NCBI RefSeq assembly: GCF_019597925.1
Contig: NZ_CP080442.1
Location: forward strand, 1,964,001-2,028,000
Direction: 5' to 3'
Source: [Clostridium] scindens
GTDB lineage: Bacteria > Bacillota > Clostridia > Lachnospirales > Lachnospiraceae
Length of the DNA stretch: 64,000 bases
A model generated the notes under the pieces. The model made no database searches and was not told the DNA's origin. It was given only the letters and a program-made list of their open reading frames with translations. The position numbers and the translations under genes are program-made. Shown one piece after another: positions 33,114 through 41,582 of this stretch (its first letter is position 1; each line of letters starts with the position of its first letter).

Positions 33114-36048
33114 TTTATGGGACCGGATCAAATCCGGAATATATGAAGTTGTAAAATCCCGTATATTCGTCGTCATTATCGTGTTCTGCATCATGTCCGC
33201 CGTTCTGTTGCAGCGGCTGTTCTATCTACAGATTGTAAAAGGGCAGGATTATTTTGACGATTATAAGCTTCAGATCCAAAAGACCAAGGAAGTCCAGGGA
33301 ACCCGCGGCAAGATCTATGACCGCAATGGCGTCCTCCTGGCTTACAATGAACTGGCCTACGCGGTTACGATTGAAGACAACGGAGATTATGACAGCATCA
33401 AGCAGAAAAATAAAGAACTGAATAAGGTCATCTCCACTGTGATTGGTATGGTGGAGTCCAATGGAGACACCGTAATCAACGATTTCGGCATTATCCTGGA
33501 CAACAATAACGAGTATAGCTACATTGCGGAGAATGACACCCAGAGGCTGAGATTCATAGCGGATGTATTTGGCAAGAAGACCATAGATGAATTGTCGGAC
33601 AAGCAGAAGAACATCTCTGCTGCGGGTCTCGTGGACTATCTTTGTACCGATGAGCTCAACGGCTATGGAATCAACCAGAAGAAGATGGAAAAATCAGAAG
33701 TCCTGAAATTGGTCAACGTCCGTTATGCCATGTCGTTAAACGGATTCCAGAAATACATCGCGACCACTATCGCAGAAGACGTAAGTGACGAGACGGTAGC
33801 AGATGTCATGGAGAATCTGGACACGCTTCAGGGAATCAATATTGAAGAAGAATCTTTGCGCCGCTATGCGGACAGCAAATGCTTTTCCAATATCATCGGC
33901 TACACTGGGCAGATTTCCCAGGAAGAATACGATGCGTTGAGCAAAGAAGAGCAGGAGGAGTACTCCCTGATTGACACCATTGGCAAATCAGGGCTGGAAC
34001 AGACGCTTGACAGTTCCCTCCAGGGGAAAAAAGGGGAGGTCAAGCTGTACGTCAACAGTGTGGGCAAGGTGATCGAAACGGTCAAGGGGAAAGACCCCAA
34101 GGCTGGAAATGATGTATACCTGTCCATCGATGCCAACCTCCAGAAGGCGGCATACCATATCCTGGAACAGGAACTGGCAGGCATCCTTCTCGCAAAGATT
34201 CAAAATACGCTAGATTTTGACCGAAATCAGGTAGATGACGGAAGCGACGTTATCATCCCAATCGGGGATGTTTACAATACATTCATTACCAATGATATCC
34301 TGGATATGAATCATTTTGGCGCGGAGGATGCAAAGCCTACCGAGCAGGAGGTGAATTCCATCTTTACTGCGCGCAAGGAAGAAGTAAAGAACCAGCTATC
34401 GGATATCCTAAATGATCCCAATGCAGGCGCATATAAGGATATGCCAAAGGAGATACAGGCATACCTGACCTACATCGTCTCCGATGTGCTGACCGGCACC
34501 ACCGGCGTGATCATGCCGGATGCCATTGACACCAGCGACGCCACCTATAAAGCGTGGAAGGATGAAGAATCCATCAATATATATACTTATCTCAATTATG
34601 CGATTTCCAAGAACTGGATTGATACATCCCTGTTAAAAGACTATGTATCATCCAAGGGAAAATATTCCGATTCTAACGAACTTTATCAGGGAATCGTATC
34701 GTATATTATGGATTACATCGATTCAGACAACAGTTTCAATAAGCTGGTGTACCGCTACATGATCAAATCAGGAGCTATCACCGGACGTCAGATATGTCTG
34801 ATGCTGTATGAACAGGGGATCCTTACCTATGACGAGGCCCAGTATAACGGCCTGAATTCCGGGAGCATTGGCGCCTATGACTTTTTAAGGGGCAAGATTG
34901 AGACTCTGGAGATTACGCCTGGCCAGCTGGCGCTGGAGCCTTGTACCGGCTCGCTGGTCATGACGGATACGACAAGCGGCGAGGTATTGGCCTGCGTATC
35001 CTATCCCGGATACGACAATAACAGGCTTGCCAATACCATGGATTCCAATTATTACAGCAAGCTGGTGACCGATCAGGCCCGGCCATTCTATAATAACGCG
35101 ACGCAGGAAAAAACGGCTCCAGGTTCTACCTACAAGCCTATGGTGGCAGTGGCAGGCCTTACAGAAGGCGTGATTGATAACAATACTTACCTTCCATGCC
35201 ATGGAATCTACAAGAAGGTATCGCCGAACCCCAAATGCTGGATCTATCCCATGGCTCATGGCAACCTGAATGTGGAAGGCGCCATTGAGAATTCCTGCAA
35301 CAGCTTCTTCTATGAAGTGGGATACCGGATGAGCCTGAAAGATAACGGCCTGTCGCAGATTGGCTCTGACAATGCAGAAGGAGGCGCGACCAATGCCTAC
35401 TATTCCAGCGACCTGGGTACCGATACTTTGAAGAAATACGCAACGGAATTCGGCTTAGGAGAGACTTCGGGACTTGAGATCCCGGAATCCGAGCCGCAGA
35501 TATCCGATAAGTCCTCCGTACCTTCCGCAATCGGACAGGGTACGAATAACTATACTACCAGCCAGCTTGCGCGGTATATCACCGCAGTGGCTAACAAGGG
35601 CACTGTTTACAAGCTAAGCCTGATTGATAAGATTACGTCCGTAGATGGCAAGACTGTCAAGGATTATGAGCCATCCGTTCTAAATACCATGACCGACGTG
35701 GCACCGTCCACCTGGAACGCAGTCCATAACGGAATGCGAAACGTGGTGTCAGTCGCCCACAGCAATCTGTTTACCAAGCTGAACGCCAGTGATGTCAAAC
35801 TGTTCGGCAAGACTGGTACGGCACAGCAAAGCGAAACGCATCCCGACCATGCGCTGTTCGTAGGATTCGCTCCCAGCGACAGCCCGCAGGTGGCATTTGC
35901 CATAAGGATTGCGAATGGATACAGTTCGACCTATGCCGCAGAAGTAGGGAACGACGTAATGGAATACTATTATCAGATAACGCCGGAAGAAGAGATTCTT
36001 ACCGGAACAGCCGCAGATATCAGTGCAGGCGCGACAGTTGGAGATTAA
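33106..36048 (+). CDS. Penicillin-binding protein 2 (class B PBP, elongasome transpeptidase) with large insertion
   Basis: About 980 aa. Start taken as TTG 33106, with AAGGAG 11 bases upstream inside mreD; a GTG at 33094 is too close to that site. Membrane anchor near residues 15-40, the class B N-lobe with QGTRGKIYDRNGVLLAYNE, and the transpeptidase domain with S674 in PGSTYKPM, S730-C-N732 and K902-T-G. Between SIDANLQKAAYHILEQEL (about 340-357) and the transpeptidase entry (about 610) lies a helical insertion of about 240 residues absent from E. coli PBP2. This makes it much longer than usual. Inferred partner of RodA, encoded in the same cluster. Confidence 0.92.
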   Translation: MYSLWDRIKSGIYEVVKSRIFVVIIVFCIMSAVLLQRLFYLQIVKGQDYFDDYKLQIQKTKEVQGTRGKIYDRNGVLLAYNELAYAVTIEDNGDYDSIKQKNKELNKVISTVIGMVESNGDTVINDFGIILDNNNEYSYIAENDTQRLRFIADVFGKKTIDELSDKQKNISAAGLVDYLCTDELNGYGINQKKMEKSEVLKLVNVRYAMSLNGFQKYIATTIAEDVSDETVADVMENLDTLQGINIEEESLRRYADSKCFSNIIGYTGQISQEEYDALSKEEQEEYSLIDTIGKSGLEQTLDSSLQGKKGEVKLYVNSVGKVIETVKGKDPKAGNDVYLSIDANLQKAAYHILEQELAGILLAKIQNTLDFDRNQVDDGSDVIIPIGDVYNTFITNDILDMNHFGAEDAKPTEQEVNSIFTARKEEVKNQLSDILNDPNAGAYKDMPKEIQAYLTYIVSDVLTGTTGVIMPDAIDTSDATYKAWKDEESINIYTYLNYAISKNWIDTSLLKDYVSSKGKYSDSNELYQGIVSYIMDYIDSDNSFNKLVYRYMIKSGAITGRQICLMLYEQGILTYDEAQYNGLNSGSIGAYDFLRGKIETLEITPGQLALEPCTGSLVMTDTTSGEVLACVSYPGYDNNRLANTMDSNYYSKLVTDQARPFYNNATQEKTAPGSTYKPMVAVAGLTEGVIDNNTYLPCHGIYKKVSPNPKCWIYPMAHGNLNVEGAIENSCNSFFYEVGYRMSLKDNGLSQIGSDNAEGGATNAYYSSDLGTDTLKKYATEFGLGETSGLEIPESEPQISDKSSVPSAIGQGTNNYTTSQLARYITAVANKGTVYKLSLIDKITSVDGKTVKDYEPSVLNTMTDVAPSTWNAVHNGMRNVVSVAHSNLFTKLNASDVKLFGKTGTAQQSETHPDHALFVGFAPSDSPQVAFAIRIANGYSSTYAAEVGNDVMEYYYQITPEEEILTGTAADISAGATVGD

Positions 36049-36085
36049 TAAAAAGGAGAGAGAGCGACAGAAAGGATGAGCGTAT

Positions 36086-36676
36086 GTGAAAGACCCGGTA
36101 CTCATTAAGAGTAACAAATACGGCATCACCATATACTTTGATCCGGACATGCCCTATGAAGAGTTATTGCCGGAGGTGAGAGAAAAGTTCGAGTCGTCAG
36201 CACATTTTTTTAATCATGCTGACATGGCTGTCGAATTTGAAGGCCGTACTTTCACAGAAGAGGAAGAGCAGCGTATGGCAGAAGTCATACAGGATGCTGC
36301 GAAGATACGGATACTATGCATCATTGAGAAGAATACTTATACGGAACGGCTCCACAAGCGGATGCTGGATGAAAGCCTTGAAACCATCCATGAAAGAGAC
36401 GGACAGTTCTATAAAGGTACGCTGAGAGGAAGACAGATTCTGGAATCTGAAAAAAGCATCGTTATCGTAGGCGACGTAGAAGAAGGCGCCAAAGTCATAT
36501 CCAAAGGCAATGTCGTCGTGACGGGAACCATCTACGGAACCGTAGTTGCCGGCGCCGCCGGCGACTGCGATGCAGTCATAGCAGCACTTCATATGAGGCC
36601 CACAAAGCTTCGTATTGGAGATAATGAAGTAAAACCAGTTATAGGAGGAAGTTATTCATGGGCGAAGTTATCGTAA
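36086..36676 (+). CDS. minC: Septum site-determining protein MinC
   Basis: 196 aa from GTG 36086, with AAGGA 9 bases upstream. The N-terminal domain is followed by a C-terminal beta-helix domain that carries the MinC signature RGRQILESEKSIVIVGDVEEGA and GNVVVTGTIYGTVVAGAAGD. MinC inhibits FtsZ polymerisation near the poles when bound to MinD. The stop overlaps minD by 19 bases. A minCDE set with MinE, rather than only MinCD with DivIVA, is the pole-oscillation type. Confidence 0.93.
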   Translation: MKDPVLIKSNKYGITIYFDPDMPYEELLPEVREKFESSAHFFNHADMAVEFEGRTFTEEEEQRMAEVIQDAAKIRILCIIEKNTYTERLHKRMLDESLETIHERDGQFYKGTLRGRQILESEKSIVIVGDVEEGAKVISKGNVVVTGTIYGTVVAGAAGDCDAVIAALHMRPTKLRIGDNEVKPVIGGSYSWAKLS

Positions 36677-37449
36677 TCACATCAGGAAAAGGCGGCGTGG
36701 GCAAGACCACGACAACCGCGAATATAGGAGCAGGGTTATCCAAATTTGATAAAAAAGTAGTCGTGATCGACACCGATCTGGGCCTTCGGAATCTGGACGT
36801 AGTCATGGGCCTTGAAAATCTGATCGTCTACAACCTGGTAGATGTCATTGAAGGAACATGCCGGCTAAAACAGGCCTTGATCCGCGACAAAAGATATGAG
36901 AACCTTTATCTGCTGCCTTCTGCGCAGACGAAGGACAAGACAGCAATCTCTCCCGGACAGATGAAAAAACTGACGTCCCAGCTAAAGGACGAATTTGACT
37001 ACATACTTCTGGACTGTCCGGCAGGAATCGAGCAGGGATTCCAGAATGCCATTGCAGGCGCTGACCGCGCCATCGTGGTCACAACCCCGGAAGTATCGGC
37101 GATCCGTGATGCTGATCGCATCATCGGGCTGCTGGAGAGCAACCAGCTTAAGAAGATAGACCTGATCATCAACCGGATTCGCATGGATATGGTGAAGCGA
37201 GGCGATATGATGTCGGTGGACGACGTGACAGAGATTCTGTCCGTTCCCCTGATCGGCGCCCTCCCCGATGATGAGCAGGTGGTGATCGGCACCAACCAGG
37301 GAGAGCCAGTGGTAGGGCTTGATTCAAAAGCAGGAAAGGCATATCTTAATATCTGCAAACGTATTATGGGAATTGAGGTTCCATTTATAGAACTGGAAAA
37401 CAATTCCGGATTCTTTTCCAAACTTTCACATTTATTCAAGAAAGATTAG
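36658..37449 (+). CDS. minD: Septum site-determining ATPase MinD
   Basis: 263 aa. Deviant Walker A motif SGKGGVGKTTTTANIG at residues 8-23, switch motifs VVIDTDLGLRNLD and LDCPAGIEQG, and a C-terminal amphipathic membrane-targeting helix (FFSKLSHLFKKD). ATP-dependent membrane binding places MinC and is reversed by MinE. AGGAGG lies 9 bases before the ATG. Confidence 0.97.
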   Translation: MGEVIVITSGKGGVGKTTTTANIGAGLSKFDKKVVVIDTDLGLRNLDVVMGLENLIVYNLVDVIEGTCRLKQALIRDKRYENLYLLPSAQTKDKTAISPGQMKKLTSQLKDEFDYILLDCPAGIEQGFQNAIAGADRAIVVTTPEVSAIRDADRIIGLLESNQLKKIDLIINRIRMDMVKRGDMMSVDDVTEILSVPLIGALPDDEQVVIGTNQGEPVVGLDSKAGKAYLNICKRIMGIEVPFIELENNSGFFSKLSHLFKKD

Positions 37450-37461
37450 GAGGAGTCAAGG

Positions 37462-37674
37462 ATGTTAAGAAAGTCTTCTGTCTCAATCGCAAAGAACCGG
37501 CTGAAAGCGCTGGTCACTTCAGACCGGGTTTTCTGCACGCCGGATGCCTATGATAATATATGCAGGGAACTGTACGAATCGCTTTCGAAGTACATGGAAC
37601 TTACAGAAGAGGATTTTCAGGTAGAGATTAACCGTACACAAGTAGTAATAACATTCGCAGGAGAAGAAACGTGA
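37462..37674 (+). CDS. minE: Cell division topological specificity factor MinE
   Basis: 70 aa, slightly shorter than the usual 80-90. SVSIAKNRLKALVTSDRVFCTPD covers the anti-MinCD segment, followed by the conserved YMELTEEDFQVEI and RTQVVITFAGEE of the topological specificity domain. It stimulates MinD ATPase and creates the oscillation that frees mid-cell. GGAGGAG lies before the ATG. Its TGA overlaps the GTG of rodA. Confidence 0.9.
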   Translation: MLRKSSVSIAKNRLKALVTSDRVFCTPDAYDNICRELYESLSKYMELTEEDFQVEINRTQVVITFAGEET

Positions 37675-38795
37675 GATTACCCAGATTTACAAAACCATAT
37701 CATTTAAAAGATTATAAATTCAATCTAGTCGTCCTGGTCATCGCGCTGTCCATATTAGGCGTGCTTGCCGTTGGAAGCGCAAAAGAAGTATACCAGTCAA
37801 GACAGATTGTCGGCATGATTATAGGGATTATCGCAATGGTCATCGTATCCTTGATCGACTATGTGTGGGTATTGAACTTTTACTGGATCATCTATGGATT
37901 CGTCGTGCTGATCCTAGGCGCTGTATTGGTGATCGGAGATAAAGTCAATGGAGCAACACGCTGGATTGATCTGGGATTCACTACCTTTCAGCCGTCCGAG
38001 CTTGCCAAGATCCTTTTGATCCTGTTCTTTGCCAAATTTATCATGATGCATGCGCAGGACATCAACGATAAGGTCACGCTGATCAAGTATGCGATACTTT
38101 CGGCAATTCCTCTGGCGCTGATTATCGTGGAGCCAAACCTTTCCACCACCATATGCACGGCCCTGGTCATCTGCCTGATGATCTATATTGGAGGATTAAG
38201 CTATAAGTTCATCGGCACGGTCCTATTGATTCTGGTGCCTGTGGCGATCATTTTCCTAAGTATCGTGGTACAGCCGGATCAGAAACTTCTGAAGGATTAT
38301 CAGCAGAAGCGTATCCTGGCGTTCCTTGAGCCGGAAAAATATGAAAGCGACGAAGCATACCAGCAGAAGAATTCCGTTATGGCCATCGGCTCCGGCCAGC
38401 TGACAGGAAAGGGCCTCAATAATAATACGACCACTTCCGTAAAGAACGGCAATTTCATCTCAGAGCCTCAGACAGACTTCATCTTTGCCATCGTCGGAGA
38501 AGAACTTGGTTTCGTAGGAAGCTGTATAGTTGTTGCGTTATTATTATTAATTGTGATACAATGTATTCTAGTGGGCATACGATCGCAAGACTTAGCAGGG
38601 AGGATCATATGCTGCGGGGTAGGAGGCCTGATCGGCTTCCAAAGTTTCATCAATATTGGCGTGGCTTCAAAACTGCTTCCGAATACGGGAGTTCCTTTAC
38701 CTTTTGTAAGTTATGGCCTGACATCTCTGGTCAGCCTGTACGTTGGTATCGGATTTGTTTTAAATGTCGGATTACAGCCGAAAAAATATCAATAA
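37671..38795 (+). CDS. rodA: SEDS glycosyltransferase RodA (FtsW/RodA/SpoVE family)
   Basis: 374 aa, ten-span membrane protein. SEDS motifs: GATRWIDLGFTTFQPSELAKI near residues 85-105, SEPQTDFIFAIVGEELGFVG, and LPNTGVPLPFVSYGLTSL near the C-terminus. It polymerises lipid II. RodA is preferred over FtsW because the gene sits with mreBCD, pbp2 and minCDE. GTG start with AGGAG 7 bases upstream. Confidence 0.9.
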   Translation: MRLPRFTKPYHLKDYKFNLVVLVIALSILGVLAVGSAKEVYQSRQIVGMIIGIIAMVIVSLIDYVWVLNFYWIIYGFVVLILGAVLVIGDKVNGATRWIDLGFTTFQPSELAKILLILFFAKFIMMHAQDINDKVTLIKYAILSAIPLALIIVEPNLSTTICTALVICLMIYIGGLSYKFIGTVLLILVPVAIIFLSIVVQPDQKLLKDYQQKRILAFLEPEKYESDEAYQQKNSVMAIGSGQLTGKGLNNNTTTSVKNGNFISEPQTDFIFAIVGEELGFVGSCIVVALLLLIVIQCILVGIRSQDLAGRIICCGVGGLIGFQSFINIGVASKLLPNTGVPLPFVSYGLTSLVSLYVGIGFVLNVGLQPKKYQ

Positions 38796-38809
38796 GGAGT
38801 TGAAAAACA

Positions 38810-39205
38810 ATGAATATTGGCTTGATAGCACATGATTCCAAGAAGACGCTGATGCAGAACTTCTGTATCGCATACAGGGGAATCTTAAGCAAGCATGAAC
38901 TGTACGCCACGGGTACTACCGGACGGTTGATAGAAGAGGTTACGAACCTGAACATTCACAAATATCTGGCCGGTCCTTTAGGAGGCAAGCAGCAGCTGGG
39001 GGCACAGATTGCCCAGAATGACATTGATGCCTTGATCTTCCTGAGGGATCCGAACAATCCGAAGCCTCATGAGCCGGATGTGAACGATGTAATACGGCTG
39101 TGCGACATGCACAATATACCCATGGCCACGAATCTGGCTACCGCGGAACTGATCATATTAGCAATTGACAGAGGGGATCTTGACTGGCGTGAAATGTATC
39201 GGTAG
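38810..39205 (+). CDS. mgsA: Methylglyoxal synthase
   Basis: 131 aa. GLIAHDSKKTLMQNFC, TGTTGRLIEE, AGPLGGKQQLGAQIA and FLRDPNNPKPHEPDV carry the phosphate-binding and catalytic Asp/His residues of MgsA. It converts dihydroxyacetone phosphate to methylglyoxal, a relief path when sugar phosphates accumulate. Its position right after rodA in a cell-wall block is unusual by function. AGGAG precedes the ATG. Its 3' end overlaps the DD-carboxypeptidase gene. Confidence 0.95.
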   Translation: MNIGLIAHDSKKTLMQNFCIAYRGILSKHELYATGTTGRLIEEVTNLNIHKYLAGPLGGKQQLGAQIAQNDIDALIFLRDPNNPKPHEPDVNDVIRLCDMHNIPMATNLATAELIILAIDRGDLDWREMYR

Positions 39206-40262
39206 ATTTGGAAAATGGATTCTGATGGCTTCATCGGCTGCATTCCTGCTGACCGGATGCGCCCGGATAGGACAGCAGTTTAAGGCACAGGAAGTGGTAA
39301 CGGCCTATGAAGCAGAACATTACAATAAAAACCTGTACACGGGCAAACTCTTTGCCTCTGATCTTTGTGTAGCGTCTGAAAACGTAGCGTACCAGGGTGC
39401 GCCCGATCCTGCCGGACTTCATGCGGCAGGCTTGTTTGACGTAGAGGATGGGATGGTGGATTTTGCATACAATCTCCACGACAGGCTCTATCCAGCCAGC
39501 ACCACGAAGATTATGACCGCGCTGGTAGCCCTTAAGAAGGGGAACCTTACGGATGTGGTAACCGTACAGGCAGACGCGGATGCTGCAAACTTTGCCGCGG
39601 ATGAGAAGACCTGCGGGATCAAGGCCGGGGACCAGATGACCCTGGGCGATCTGCTGCATGGGCTTTTGATGGAATCAGGCAACGATGCTGCCGTCGCCAT
39701 TGCCGACTACATAGGCGGGAATTCCGAACAGTTCGCACAGATGATGAACGAGGAAGCCCAGGCCTTGATGGCCACAAAAACTCATTTTTTAAACAGCAAC
39801 GGCCTGCATAATGAGAATCATTATACCACGGCCTATGACCTCTACCTGATTTTCAATGAATGTATCAAGCACGACGAGTTTGTGGATATTATTAATACTG
39901 CGGAATATACGGCAAATATTACAGGCGCTGACAAAACAGTGCGTCAGGCGGCTTGGAAGCAGACCAATTTCTATGCGCTTGGGGAAGCCGAACTTCCGCA
40001 GAGCGCGACGATTATTGGCGGAAAAACAGGTACCACGGAACTTGCCGGGAACTGCCTGATTCTTCTGGAGAAGGATGCCTCCGGCAGGCCGTACATATCT
40101 ATCGTCATGGGAGCAGATACAAAATCCCTGCTATACCAGGACATGACAGCAATCATCAATGGGATAGGGCAGCAAGAACCGGCAGCCGCGGATGCGGCTG
40201 ATGGGGATGCAAAGCAGGATGAGCCTGCAGCCGCGAGTGATGTAGATAATGGAAATCCATAG
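39189..40262 (+). CDS. Lipoprotein D-alanyl-D-alanine carboxypeptidase (DacF-like)
   Basis: 357 aa from GTG 39189 (TTG 39180 is an alternative); it overlaps mgsA by 17 bases. A lipoprotein signal ends in FLLTGC with Cys24 as the lipid site. The S11 peptidase motifs follow: S104-T-T-K107, S163-G-N165 and K279-T-G. The usual C-terminal beta-domain and membrane helix of PBP5-type enzymes are missing; instead there is a short Ala/Asp/Glu-rich tail. So the enzyme is tethered by its N-terminal lipid. It trims pentapeptide side chains of murein. It ends the shape/division run. Confidence 0.9.
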   Translation: MKCIGRFGKWILMASSAAFLLTGCARIGQQFKAQEVVTAYEAEHYNKNLYTGKLFASDLCVASENVAYQGAPDPAGLHAAGLFDVEDGMVDFAYNLHDRLYPASTTKIMTALVALKKGNLTDVVTVQADADAANFAADEKTCGIKAGDQMTLGDLLHGLLMESGNDAAVAIADYIGGNSEQFAQMMNEEAQALMATKTHFLNSNGLHNENHYTTAYDLYLIFNECIKHDEFVDIINTAEYTANITGADKTVRQAAWKQTNFYALGEAELPQSATIIGGKTGTTELAGNCLILLEKDASGRPYISIVMGADTKSLLYQDMTAIINGIGQQEPAAADAADGDAKQDEPAAASDVDNGNP

Positions 40263-40276
40263 GATGAATAGAGTTT

Positions 40277-40309
40277 AAGAGGGGCATCTCGCTATGGGAT
40301 ACCCCTCTT
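40277..40309. terminator. Hairpin between convergent genes
   Basis: AAGAGGGGCATC and GGGATACCCCTCTT form a strong stem with a short loop, located between the carboxypeptidase (+) and DUF378 (-) stop codons. No real T tract follows on the plus strand, so function as a terminator is not certain. Confidence 0.5.
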
Positions 40310-40329
40310 GCTATGAATGACCGTTGACG

Positions 40330-40530
40330 CTATGAATTGTTTCCGATTCTTCCATACAGACTAATCAGATAGAGACCGCATAAGCCAACGATTGTATAGA
40401 TAATGCGGGATAGCCAGGAGAGATTGCCAAAGATGAAGGCTACTAGATCGAACCGGAATATCCCAACTAAAAGCCAGTTGATTGCACCTATAATCACGAT
40501 TGTCAAAGCGGTATTATCAAACCATTTCAT
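40330..40530 (-). CDS. DUF378 family small membrane protein
   Basis: 66 aa with two membrane spans: LTIVIIGAINWLLVGIF, with the family's conserved Gly-Ala-Ile-Asn-Trp, and IIYTIVGLCGLYLISLY. Start at 40530 with a near-perfect AAGGAGG site 7 bases away; the longer frame to 40590 is not needed. DUF378 proteins are widely distributed and uncharacterised. It is the only minus-strand gene in the first 47 kb and is probably transcribed alone. Confidence 0.88.
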   Translation of the reverse strand: MKWFDNTALTIVIIGAINWLLVGIFRFDLVAFIFGNLSWLSRIIYTIVGLCGLYLISLYGRIGNNS

Positions 40531-40612
40531 GTGAGTTCCTCCTTTTTTCATGCTAATCTTAGTATGCCGAAAGAGGATTGAATTATACACAGAGAAAGGA
40601 ATATTTTATCAG

Positions 40613-41560
40613 ATGGACGAAAAATTGCCATATTACCCTTATTCTGAATTTTTAAAAAATAAATATGGCGAAAAGGTATACAAACTTCCGGTAAATCTTC
40701 CCGTCAGCTGCCCCAACCGGATTGCGGGAAGCGGCTGCGCCTTTTGCGCGGAAGCAGGAACCGGATTCGAAGCCATGGATTGCATGACGCCTGTTACGCA
40801 GCAGTTAAATGTCACAAAGGAGCGTATTGAAAAGAAATATCATGCACATAAGTTTATTGCATATTTCCAGAATTATACCAATACATTCCTTCCGGTTGAG
40901 AAGTTTGAAGCCTATATGCGTGAGGCGGCCGCATTGCCATATGTTGCGGAGATTGCCATCTCCACAAGGCCGGACTGCATTACATCAGAGTATCTGGATG
41001 TGCTTCAACGAATTCAAGGGGAGCATGACATTGGCATTACGATCGAATTGGGCCTTCAGACGACCAACTGCCATACGCTGGCGTCCATCAGCCGCGGCCA
41101 CACGCTGGCGGAATTTATCGATGCCGTGCTTGCCATAAGGCAATATGGCTTCGAGATCTGTGCCCATGTAATCTTGAATCTCCCCGGAGATGATATGCTG
41201 GATACGATAGAGACTTCAAAGGTCCTATCCGCGCTTCGGATTCCGGTTGTCAAGATTCATTCCCTGTATATTGCGAAAAACACACAGTTGTGCGATGACT
41301 ATGAAAATGGTACAATAACTTTATGCTCAAAAGAGGAATACCTGGAACGGCTGATGGCCTTCCTGGAATATCTGGATCCCGCAACTGCCATCGAGAGGCT
41401 CTTTAGCCGCATTCCAGAAAAGGATGCCGTGTTCTGCAATTGGGGGACGAGCTGGTGGAAGCTTAGGGACGAGTTTTTAAGCCGGATGAAGAAAGAGGGA
41501 AGCTTTCAGGGCAGGAGATTCCAATATCTTAACGGAGCAGCGCTAAAGCAGCTAGACTGA
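40613..41560 (+). CDS. Radical SAM protein (TIGR01212 / YhcC-like)
   Basis: 315 aa from ATG 40613; the frame opens further upstream but the family begins at DEKLPYYPYSEFLKNKYG. The iron-sulfur cysteines are in CPNRIAGSGCAFC, the spaced variant typical of TIGR01212, followed by GTGFEA, FQNYTNTF and TRPDC. The C-terminal part is Elp3-like. Substrate unknown; a tRNA or small-molecule modification is often proposed. No clear operon partner. Confidence 0.88.
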   Translation: MDEKLPYYPYSEFLKNKYGEKVYKLPVNLPVSCPNRIAGSGCAFCAEAGTGFEAMDCMTPVTQQLNVTKERIEKKYHAHKFIAYFQNYTNTFLPVEKFEAYMREAAALPYVAEIAISTRPDCITSEYLDVLQRIQGEHDIGITIELGLQTTNCHTLASISRGHTLAEFIDAVLAIRQYGFEICAHVILNLPGDDMLDTIETSKVLSALRIPVVKIHSLYIAKNTQLCDDYENGTITLCSKEEYLERLMAFLEYLDPATAIERLFSRIPEKDAVFCNWGTSWWKLRDEFLSRMKKEGSFQGRRFQYLNGAALKQLD

Positions 41561-41582
41561 CAATAAATAGGGGGCTTTATTT

